In this document: positions 54,447-64,000 of the stretch, piece by piece
Layout: each line of letters begins with the position of its first letter
How positions within the stretch are numbered: the first letter of the stretch is position 1
NCBI GenBank assembly: GCA_029844215.1
Contig: CM056736.1
Span: 22,009,501 to 22,073,500 of the forward strand
Source: Przewalskia tangutica
Lineage: Eukaryota; Streptophyta; Magnoliopsida; Solanales; Solanaceae
DNA length: 64,000 bases
Direction of reading: 5' to 3'
Notes under the pieces: generated by a model
Databases searched by the model: none
What the model was told of the DNA's origin: nothing
The model's input: the letters and a program-made list of their open reading frames with translations, nothing else
Position numbers and translations under genes: made by a program

Positions 54447-55392
54447 TGTTAGGCATATTTTATATACACTTTTTGAGTCATTTTTAATTAGTATTTTACT
54501 CATTTTGTTAATATTTAGTATAATATTATGGTCGTTTTTCTTTCTTTTGAGTCACAGTGGTCATACATGGAGAAATGTCAAAAAGAAGATGAAATGAGCT
54601 TATTTGAGATGGAATTTCACAATAAAAGGCCAAGAAATGAAGCCTAAGAAGTCCCGGAAAGTATAGAAGAAATCAGACGAAGTTCATACGAGAAAATAAC
54701 GAAAAATCAGAAAATCCAGAATAGAAAGCCACCGGAACTGCGGTGTCGTAATGCAGGACCGCGATGCCTAATATTCAGAGAGGCTGCAGTACTTTCGGCA
54801 CCGCGGTGCCATTCTGCAATATCGCGGTGCCGAGGCGCATTTTTCCAGATCCGAGGCGAAATTGGCCAGGGGCAGAAGGGTCCAGGGCACACGATTTGTG
54901 CAGTATATAATCCCTAAAACCCTGACCTAAGGGGGCATCTTGTACATATTCCACAATTCTACTTTGGAGGCTAGGAAAGGAGGCAAGACAACTTTGGAGG
55001 CTTTTCAAGTTATTTTCTCCTTATTTTTAATTCAGTTCTTGTATGGATTCTGTGTTAGTTCTTAGCGTGACAATGACTAGGAGCTAAACACTTTATTAGG
55101 GCTTTCCTTTTGAATCGCTTGAAACTCTTATTCATGAATTAATGCAGTAGTTTAATTTCTTCTTCACTTGATTAAGATTTATTCAATAATTGGTATGAAT
55201 GTTTGATAGTTAATTGATCACTAATTATCATAATCTATATGATTTCGAATCAAGAACCGAGAGGAGAGATTTGGATATGCTGTAATTGAATAGACATAGG
55301 TTAAAATCGCGGACGAAAGTACCCCGATACTTGTGTAGCATTATAGGTTACTGTTCTTAATCCTCCTATGTGGTAAATCCTATCATAGAAAT
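54447..55392 (+). repeat. partial LTR F of a Tat-like gypsy element
   Basis: Plus-strand relative of the LTRs of element A: tgttaggcatattttatata at the start, then ttttaattagtattttactc, a tgacaatgactaggagctaa block and accccgatacttgtgtagca near the end. It is diverged from A, with a different GC-rich island (54,730-54,850: aactgcggtgtcg, gcaccgcggtgcc, tatcgcggtgccg). It is cut at 55,392 by element G; the rest should lie to the right of the window. Confidence 0.85.
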
Positions 55393-57304
55393 TGTTACAC
55401 CTCGTAAGTTTAGGACGAGGATTAAGAACGTCATTAAGATTAAGATTCGGATAGTGGATGTAAGAATATTTACACAAGCTACGAGCATGTCAATGAGAAT
55501 TTAAAATGATAAGTTATATACTTCCATTAAGGATTAGTATCATATTATAAGAATTACGACATGGAAAATGTGAGACTTTATAATTTCTCGGGAATTAATG
55601 AAAGCATGAGTTAAGAATTAGAAGAAGTGGAACCTAAGACTTGAGGGGTTATTTAAGAAGACTAATAAGAGCTTTGGATCATATTGCAATTATAAAAATT
55701 CTGATTTTAAATAACCTACTCTTCATTTAAAAAAACAGCACTCTCACATCTCTTCGTTCTCTCCACATTCAGCAGAAATTCACACCCATTGCCACACCTA
55801 ATTTGAAGCTTTTAATTCCTTTCCCAAGACTAAATCATCATACAATTAAAAAGCCAAAGAAGACACACCAAAATGAAGAGGAAAGCAGTGGGTTTCGGTC
55901 CTCACTGGGCCGAAACTTAGGATGGCAAATTCTAGGTTTTTTCGTGATAATTTGAAAAGGAAAACATGTATAAATGATGGGTCAACATAGGGGGGGTTCA
56001 TGCATGTTAATTTGGAGTTGAAAGAGGTGTGAAAATTGAGAAGAAAGATGGGCAAATAATCGCTGGTTGCTGGCAGATTTTTAGTCAACTTTGGAGGGAT
56101 ATATCTCTTCGTATATTAGGAGTTTTTGGGTTTTTCAAAAGCTTAAAATGAATTTCGTCGGCTCTAATTTCCAACGCAACAAACCTCTAGTCGATAGGAC
56201 ACCGTAATAGAGAGTTATGAACGTTACAAGTTCAGCTGACAAAGTAGTGACTAAAAATCGGGACTGTTTTGAGGATTAAATTAAGGTATGAAAATTCTTC
56301 CTTCTATGCTATAATTGAAGTTGCATATTGTTGTAGTTGAAGTAATGGACTTGTGGTAGGAAGAAATCTTGAATTTAGACAATGCATGTGTCAATTTTGG
56401 GCGTGAGTCGAATTGGACTGTTTCAGGTATATGTTGAATTCGTATGTTGTGTCGTAAATTTCATCACTAATTGCGTATTAAAAATGGAAGAAAGTGTGAA
56501 GATTAAAGATATAATCGTTAGATAAAATTGTTGGAAAGGTAAAGTAAGATTAAGAGTTAAGAAAATAGTTAAAATGGTTGCATGTTAATGGCCTAAAATT
56601 CATGGATAATTCTCGGACATTATGTGACCTTTACGGACTGTTTTGATGCAAGATTAATTGTTACTATTATTAGTATTATCGTCGTAATTGTATGGTGAGA
56701 TTGAAAGAAACATTGATACTTTGTGTTGTAATTAGTTATATAAGGTGACGAGAGATGAATTGGAATTTAAGGAACTAAGAAAAGTGTTTTGGAATCTCAG
56801 ACATTAGTGTAACATTTTAAGGATTGAATGAACATGGTAAATAGGTGTGATAGTCACTTTGATGGTTGAAATTGCTGCCTTTCATAAATAAAGGAAAGGA
56901 GACTGTATGATGGCGTATATGCAGTATATGAGGCCTAATTAGATTACATATTGAAATGGTTGTGATGGTTGGTTTGATTTGGACTGTTGGCTAATTGTGG
57001 ATACGCACATAAACAGAGAAAATGCTGCCCAAATTTTTATAGAAATAGGAAGCCGTTATTCAGTATAACTTACGTTAGAAGCCCTAGAATTAATGGTCGT
57101 ATTATTATTATTATTATAGGCTGACATACTAGACGAGGCGTATCCTAGTATTGCATTGATTGCGCGACTAAGAGGTATGTGAACTATTCTTTCTTTCTTT
57201 GGCATGATTTTGTAAAAATCTTTCTTCTTTCTTTTAGTATGATTTTAATGAAAGTACGGCGGACGTACGTGATTCCTTCAAAGTCTAGTTTTACTAAAAT
57301 AATG

Positions 57305-57420
57305 ATTCATGATATGATAAGTGCCTTGACTTTCCAAATGATGTTTTAAAATGATATATGATACGATAAGCGCCTTGATTTTCCAAAAGATGATTTAAAG
57401 GATATATGAGATGATAATGC
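57305..57420 (+). repeat. two imperfect repeats of about 60 bp in the G LTR
   Basis: atgatatgataagtgccttg near 57,308 and tgatacgataagcgccttga near 57,358, each followed by ttccaaa(a/t)gatg. A third, weaker copy follows near 57,410. Confidence 0.6.
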
Positions 57421-57509
57421 CTTTTTCTTATTCCATTGAGAGTCAAATGATAATTTAAGTTATATATGGTTGCTCATGATATTCTGCTCGTGCCAGGTGT
57501 TATTACTCA

Positions 57510-57895
57510 TTTCACCGAGTTCCTCACTAGAGGGCCGGGACACGTTATATGAACATATAAGATGATGAAGATTCCATCGAGTCCCTCACTAGAGGGTCGA
57601 GACATGTTATACATATATGATTTCACCGAGTCCCAGACTGGGCCGGGACATGGTATATTGATAATTCCATTGAGTCCCTCACTGCAGGGCCGAGACATGT
57701 TATATTGATAATTCCATCGAGTCCCTCACTGCAGGACCGAGATATGTTATATTGATAATTGCATCGAGTCCCTCACTAGAGGGCCGAGACATGTTATATT
57801 GATAATTCCATCGAGTCCCTCACTGCAGGGCCGAGATATGTTATATTGATAATTGCATCGAGTCCCTCACTAGAGGGCCGAGACATGTTATATAC
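57510..57895 (+). repeat. 47-bp tandem repeats in the G LTR
   Basis: Seven to eight units built on gagtccctcactgcagggcc and gagacatgttatattgataa. The last five are regular at 47 bp (starts near 57,666 and 57,713 and onward); the first three are longer or shorter. Two unit types alternate (actgcaggg against actagaggg). Confidence 0.9.
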
Positions 57896-58624
57896 ATACA
57901 TATGGACATGATGACTCTATGGGTAAGCATTCAGGATTACTGATATGATTCTTTATTTCACATGGCACAGTTATGATTTCATTTTCAGTATTTCATGTTT
58001 TCATACTCAGTACATTATTTCGTACTGACCCCCCTTTTCCTTGGGGGGGCTGCGTTCATGCCCGCAGGTACAGATATTCAGTTCGGCGATCCTCCGGCTT
58101 AGGATTCCTGCTCAGCTGTTTTCTTGGGAGCTCCACTGTCCGGAGTTAGCCATTTTGGTACAGATTCGCTATTCTAGACTTATGTATATTTAGGGGCACG
58201 ATGGGGCCCTGTCCCGTCATATTATGTTATATTTCTCTTAGAGGTCTGTAGACAGTTGTGGGTGATAGATGTGTTTTGGACTCGTGTAGAACGTTTATGC
58301 GGTTGAGCTAGCTGTATTATTGCACTTGTTTTGGGATGTTCCCGTATATAGTGGCGGCCTTGCCGGCTTGCCTATTGTGAATACTTCTTTGTTTATGTGA
58401 TGCTATTTGGTGGCAGCCTAGTCAGCTAGCCTGTTGTGATTGTTGGATAGTTGTGTGAGGCATCCTTGTCGGCTCGCCTATTTTGGGTATATGTTATAGA
58501 TGCACTGTTGTGTTGTCGAATTTTCTATTACCCTTAAGTGTCAGTTGATTACGTGACATGTTAGTGTAATGGCATCCAATTAGGGCGTCGGGTCGCGGCC
58601 CATCGGGTCGGGTCGTGACAGAAG

Positions 58625-58636
58625 TGGTATCAGAGC
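58625..58636 (+). other. primer-binding site of element G
   Basis: tggtatcagagc, four bases after the 5' LTR, matches the usual initiator-tRNA-Met primer site. Confidence 0.9.
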
Positions 58637-60299
58637 AGTTAGTCCTCGGAGTGTCTACAGACCGTGTCTAGTAGAGTCTTGTGTATGGGTATGTTGTGCA
58701 CCATACTTATACGCAAGAGGCTGCGGGACATTTAGGATTGTTCTACTCTTTCATCTCGTAGATCGTGCAATAGAGCTATGTCATTAGGATAATCCCCCCT
58801 TCCTAATAATTATTGTGGTTGCAGCTATGTCTCGAAAGACAGCGACAGTGGCTCGGAAGGGAAAATCAGAGTTATTCGGACTTGACTTGGTGCGTCAAGC
58901 CATAAGGGAAGTGAAAGAATTTGAATAGAAGTATGATGACCAGGTTTGGAGATACTAGGTCAACGTCAGGTAAGGTAACTCTTCATAATATTTTACGTAC
59001 CAAATAAGAGAATAAGTTAACAATTCATCACTTAAGGGGATGGTATCATCAGGGATTGAAACCAGGAGCAATGTCCGAGGTTACGTATGTATACTAGAAT
59101 ATGTTGGAATTATGAAAAGTACGACAAGAAAGAAATGAAGTCGTTTATAATTACGAGTAGTGATAAGATCCTTTTCAGACCATGAATGAGGTGTCAACTT
59201 GTGAAATGAATTGCAGTAGTCTCTATCTTACGAATGGGTACTCCGTTGTTCTACGTTATCTGCTCTATAGTTACAGAGATTGAACTTTTCCTTCCAAAGA
59301 TAGAAAATGAAGCTTACCTACTATTTTCTCTTTCATACGTCTAATTTAATGTTGAACTCTAATTGTTAGAATCTGAGACGATTTTATGGTATACCATGTT
59401 GCTGGACTATGTGCAGGTAGGAAACTGTAAAAGAACATTGTTCCCATGTAAGGATAAGAAAGGGTTATTACTTCTTGAATAATAAGATTGATATAAATGA
59501 ATGAAAGTGTTTTGTTATGTTGGATCGAGTTCTGGAAAGTATTGGACATAGGGATTATTTGAGTTCATATTTTCAGTTAAGAAGTTATTTGAAGGATTGG
59601 TAACCAATGTATGCATTCATGCACAATTTCAATGCATTGGTTCACGCAGAATGCTAAGATGGTGTTATTTGGTCTCTTGGAAGCCTCATCTCGATGAGGT
59701 AGATATTAAAAGCTGTACAGAATAGTTGGAACACTGCGGGGTGACACATGAGGGTATAAATAAAAGTTTTCATATGACCTTAGTGAATGCGTTTAATGAT
59801 GTGGCTCTTAAAAAGAAACTGTGGATAGATATTGGAAGGTTACATGACCAGATACAAGGACCATAGGCAATAATGAGTGATTTAACTGGGCATTAAAATG
59901 GAATAGAAGAGTGAAGTGTTATGTCGCTAAGACTGAGATAAGGGCTTTTAAGTAGTAGGTAGCGGATTATGGTGAAATGAGTGGCAAGCAGGGTGTATAT
60001 CAACACTTAATCAAGAATGAGATGATAACCTACATGCTTCTATGGTACCTTTCATGAAACCGGCCTATATGAGCACTCTCTTGGGTTAATTAGGTGAGAA
60101 GTAGGCATAAAGACTCAGTATAAGTTCAGATATGTTAATAGGTGAAGATTGAATCCTGAACTTCTACAGACCATAATAGAAGGATGGAAAATAGATAAGA
60201 TATGTACAAAGATATAAATGAATTCAACGAAGTGATAATAAATATTCGGTGTGACGCAGCCAAAGACACCACTGAGTTAGTAAGTCCAACGGGAGGATA
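58637..60299 (+). other. non-coding interior of element G
   Basis: No frame longer than a few dozen codons in either direction. A start-like atgtctcgaaagacagcgac at 58,828 leads to about 30 open codons and then a stop, perhaps a gag remnant. Otherwise unrecognised. Confidence 0.65.
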
Positions 60300-62450
60300 A
60301 AACAAATGCCACTTGAGGAGACAAACGGTAATAATGCAAATAAGGAGGAACACAGAGATACCGGAGAAGAATATGGTAATAAATAGAGTAAGGAAGACGA
60401 CGATGGTAAGGTGGTAGAAGTAAAACAACACATTAAGGACCCACAATTGATAGAAGGATCAAAAGCAACTCTTACTACTAAAGAACAGGTTGAAGGAGCT
60501 TTAGTAGCAACAAAAGTTAATGAGGAGCAGAATGTTGACAAGAGTCACGAGGTGTGTACCAATTGTAACAACTCTAATAATAGTAACACAGTAATATTAA
60601 AGGAAGATGAGATAATAATGTCCAATGTGGAGCAGAACAGGGCAGTGGAAGCGGGTATGTCTATCCTAAATATATTGATCAGCAGAGAAAATTAATCAGA
60701 GATAATATGAGGGATGATTAACATGACAAACTCAAGGACTCACTGGTGAAGGAGTTACATGAACTAGGTAGATATACTATGGTATATGCAAAGAGTGGTG
60801 CATTGGGAAGGTTGTCTCTGAGATAGTTTATACTATATTGTTGACGATACGAGGGATCCTTGGCTAGTTAGTGGGGATTTCAATGTTATTATAAATAGAA
60901 GGGAGACAATAGGATATCTTCATATATATCCCGCAGAGCGTGAGGATTTTTGCATTTGGTACTAATTCATGTGAAATGTTTGAAATTGAATTTAAAGGGA
61001 GTCCTTTTAAGTAGTGGAATGAAAGAGCCGATAATGACTGTACTTTTAAAAGGTTCGATAGAATGTTGGCAAATATTTATTTTAGCTTGGTTTGGACAGA
61101 ATATGAAGCATTCTTTTAGGCCCTAAATCAAAATTGGCACACTGTTGTTGATTAAGATGATTTCGTTTCTTTTATACCGAAGCTGAAGAATGTCAAGACT
61201 GCCCTATTATTATGGAGTAAGGAAACTTTTGGAGATATTTTCAAGAAACTAAGTTTTAGGGAGGATATTGTTAGATTTAAAGAGGAGTTGTTGGAAGAAT
61301 TTCCAACAGAAGCAAATAGAATGATTTTACAAAGAGTTAAGGCAGACTTTGAAAGAGTATGAAGAAGCCTCTGGCCATTTGATCAATAAAAGGAGAGTTC
61401 TGTTTATATGCATGCTAAGACTCCTAGTAACTTGATTCAGCAAGAAAAAGGTATTACTGGTTTCACAAGGGGAATATTTCCATTCATGTATTTAGGATAT
61501 CCAGTATTTCATGTTAGAAAGAGGAAGATAGACTATGTTGAATTAATTAAGAAGATTAAAGATAAGTTACAGGCTTGGGAAGAAAAATTGTTGTCACCAT
61601 GAGGTAAAACAATGTTGATTACTAGTGTGTCACAAGTGTGCCTATACACATACTGCCTGCTATAAGACTTGCAAAATGTGTGATCAAAGATATACATACA
61701 AATTGTTGTAATTTTCTGCTGGTGTATAGTAAGGATGATGTTAAGGCTAAGCATTGATTTACATGGTTAAAAACGTACTTGCCTAAGGATGATTGTGGAT
61801 TGGGGTTCAAACCTCATTTTGGATATATTAAAGGCATTGTGTAAAAAACTATGATGGAAATCTAGGACCACCAACTCTCTATGGGCTAACTTTCTAGGGA
61901 ACATGTACTCTGAAGCATTACCCTCAATATGTGCAACGGGAAGCGGGTCCTCAGGTTTTGAAAATGATTCTTGAGGAAAGGGATAACATTAAACAAGAAA
62001 TATAGTGGGAAACAAAGAGTGGTTTGAATTGATAATCGCACCAAATTGGAAACATTACCCTATGTACTACTATCATAGTTTCTTATTGATGAAAGGGTGA
62101 AAGATGTCAAAGAACTGCTACGTGGGTATTGATGAGGTTTGTCAAGACTAGGGCAGTATCTGCCAGATGACATTGTCTCACATGCCACTACATACTTGGT
62201 ATATACCCTGTAGATAATCCTTGGTGGATAAGGATAAGTTCTATTAAATTTACTGTGCAAAGTGTATGAGATTTGTTAAGATAAAGATCATATCCTTCTG
62301 ATGTATATATGTAAATGTGGGTTAAAAGAGTGTCATTCAAGAGATATTTCTTCCTATGGACAATGTGGAAATTTAAAATTTTAGTGGATAAAGTGTTGCA
62401 AAATATTGGACTTAATATAGTATCAAGATGCTGCTGATAAAATGTTTTTA
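60300..62450 (+). pseudogene. L1-type LINE remnant inside element G
   Basis: After a low-complexity acidic frame (60,411-60,695, possibly the end of a LINE ORF1) the text shows the endonuclease motif WLVSGDFNVIINRRET (60,860-60,910), KRFDRMLAN-type words near 61,040-61,070, VKTALLLWSKETFGDIFKKL (61,195-61,255), MHAKTPSNLIQQEKG and FMYLGYPVFHVRKRKIDYVE (61,408-61,540), KLQAWEEKLLSP, and then weak matches (SLWANFLGNMYSEALPS near 61,875-61,930). The central RT with the YADD motif is missing between about 61,380 and 61,400. Many stops. So a deleted LINE copy sits in sense orientation in the interior. Confidence 0.75.
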
Positions 62451-62910
62451 CATCAAGGAATGATAGATCACTTGTTTCGTACAAGGGAGTTGTCAAATCT
62501 ATATGGAGCTATGTTAACAATGTAGCGGGTATACACATGAATTGCCGTCATATTAAGCATGCAGTACAGATTTAGGGGAAACATTACATACCATTACAAT
62601 TGAAGCAGGTGTACAAGGTAGTACCAGCTGGAAGATTGTGGCAAATTCAAAAATAGAGGAATATAGCACCGCATAGAGACTCTTTAACTTTGTTCAAGGT
62701 ATTACATAAGATTCAGTTGAATATCCACAGGTAATTTAGTTCCCTACTTAACTATTTGAATTGGCAAATTGTATGTGTGTTATATTGTGGCCCTGTGAGG
62801 CATCTGTTGGTTTGCTAGATACAAGTAGATAGACATAGTTATAAAGAAGACTCTGCCGAAATTTCTAGAAACATAAGACTTGTTATGAACATTCGAGGAT
62901 GAATGTTTTT

Positions 62911-62923
62911 AAGGGGGGAAGAA
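62911..62923 (+). other. polypurine tract of element G
   Basis: aaggggggaagaa directly before the 3' LTR. Confidence 0.85.
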
Positions 62924-64000
62924 TGGTACACCTCGTAAGTTTAGGACGAGGATTAAGAACGTCATTAAGATTAAGATTCGGATAATGGATGTAAGAATAT
63001 TTACACAAGCTACGAGCATGTCAATGAGAATTTAAAATTATAAGTTATATACTTCCATTAAGGATTAGTATCATATTATAAGAATTACGACATGGAAAAT
63101 GCGAGACTTTATGAAATTCTCGGGAATTAATGAAAGCGGGAGTTAAGAATTAGAAGAAGTGGAACCTAAGACTTGAGGGGTTATTTAAGAAGACTAATAA
63201 GAGCTTTGGATCATATTGCAATTATAAAAATTCAGATTTTAAATAACCTACTCTTCATTTCTTCATTTAAAAAAAAAACAACACTCACACATCTCTTCTT
63301 TCTCTCCACATTCAGCAAAAATTCACACCCATTGCCACACCCAATTTGAAGCTTTTAATTCCTTTCCCAAGACTAAATCATCCTACAATTAAAAAGCCAA
63401 AGAAGACACACCAAAATGAAGAGGAAAGCAGTGGGTTTCGGTCCTCACTGGGCCGAAACTTAGGCTGGAAAATTCTAGGTTTTTTCGTGATAATTTGGAA
63501 AGGAAAACATGTATAAATGATGGGTCAACATAGGGGGGGTACATGCATGTTAATTTGGAGTTGAAAGAGGTGTGAAAATTGAGAAGAAAGATGGGCAGAA
63601 AATCGCTGGTTGCAGGCAGATTTTTAGTCAACTTTGGAGGGATATATATCTTCGTATATTAGGAGTTTTTGGGTGTTTCAAAAGCATAAAATGAATTTCG
63701 TCGGCTCTAATTTCCAACTCAACAAACCTCTAGTCGATAGGACACCGGAGTAGAGAGTTATGAACGTTACAGGTTCAGCTGACAAAGTAGTGACTAAAAA
63801 TCGGGACTGTTTTGGGGATTAAATTAAGGTATGAAAATTCTTCCTTCTATGCTATAATTGAAGTTGCATATTGTTTTAGTTGAAGTAATGGACTTGTGGT
63901 AGGAAGAAATATTGAATTTAGACAATGCATGTGTCAATTTTGGGTATGAGTCGAATTGGGCTGTTTCGGGTATATGTTGAATTTGTGTGTTGTGTCGTAA
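62924..64000 (+). repeat. 3' LTR of element G, first 1,077 bp
   Basis: Starts tggtacacctcgtaagttta (the 5' copy has tgttacacc). Collinear with 55,393 onward, with scattered substitutions and small indels, for example an extra cttcattt near 63,255. About 2.1 kb more should follow beyond the window. Confidence 0.9.

Larger units (their letters stand above)
55393..58620 (+). repeat. 5' LTR of element G (3,228 bp)
   Basis: Starts tgttacacctcgtaagttta and ends gggtcgtgaca. It holds a 47-bp tandem array (57,510-57,895) and, near 58,020-58,080, a block gaccccccttttccttgggg that recurs in large Solanaceae gypsy LTRs. No coding. Confidence 0.88.
55393..64000 (+). mobile_element. large non-autonomous gypsy element G (Tekay/Del-like), continues past the window
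   Basis: A 3.2-kb 5' LTR, a tRNA-Met primer site, a 4.3-kb interior without gag-pol, a purine tract and the first 1.08 kb of the 3' LTR. The two LTRs differ by only a few percent by eye, so the insertion is fairly young. Long LTRs, the PPT aaggggggaagaa and the ACACCTCGTAAG start fit the Tekay/Del lineage, but without a pol gene this is inferred. The left flank gaaat (55,388-55,392) is the expected 5-bp target duplication. Confidence 0.85.

Noticed and set aside
57510..57895. CRISPR-like regularly spaced repeats
   Set aside because: These are plain tandem repeats without unique spacers, inside a plant gypsy LTR.
1..64000. An intact autonomous retrotransposon or integrated virus
   Set aside because: Every pol-bearing element (B, C, D, H) has stops, frameshifts or missing domains; A and G lack pol. 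No viral coat or movement gene was seen.

Overview
The window is nuclear DNA of a flowering plant, almost certainly a Solanaceae species. It is AT-rich and has spliced genes with long introns. It carries tRNA-derived SINEs of the Au/TS type with (TTG)n tails, RTE-type LINE tails, Ty1/copia, Tat-like and Tekay/Del-like gypsy elements, and Stowaway, hAT and CACTA DNA transposons. No bacterial, organellar or CRISPR features were seen. The species cannot be fixed from this window.

Only three host genes are supported. (1) A nuclear gene for a mitochondrial bL25-family ribosomal protein, plus strand, three coding exons between 4,842 and 16,537; its 6.1-kb and 4.9-kb introns are full of transposon debris. 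(2) A small cysteine-rich, thionin-like secreted peptide gene, minus strand, 17,111-18,107, whose exon junction looks frame-disrupted. (3) A complete three-exon gene for a secreted subtilisin-propeptide-like (I9) inhibitor, plus strand, 43,884-44,813. Intron 2 of the bL25 gene also holds a decayed BUD32-kinase fragment and a doubtful minus-strand nested gene.

Nearly everything else is transposable elements, mostly nested. 1-3,933 is the 3' part of a copia element (family H). 20,128-39,738 is a nest: copia element B (target duplication cctaa) holds copia element C, which holds a 5.3-kb Tat-like gypsy derivative A (flanked by atgtg) in its RNase H region and a 247-bp hAT MITE (8-bp duplication) in its gag. 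The 5' LTR of B is chimeric. A 3.6-kb non-autonomous CACTA element (39,805-43,450, duplication tat) follows.

After the inhibitor gene come copia element D (45,066-50,876, minus, H family) and a rearranged hAT relic (50,877-52,576) with a BED finger, a tripled transposase motif, a duplicated C-terminal tail and a 90-bp-armed hairpin. The right end is a second nest: copia E (minus) is cut by the Tat-like LTR F (plus), which is cut by a Tekay/Del-like gypsy G with 3.2-kb LTRs. G has no gag-pol; its interior carries LINE-derived sequence, and it runs off the window.

All pol genes seen carry stops, frameshifts or deletions, so no autonomous element is visible. Family calls rest on reading motifs by eye. 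Boundaries given with target duplications are exact or nearly so; others are approximate.
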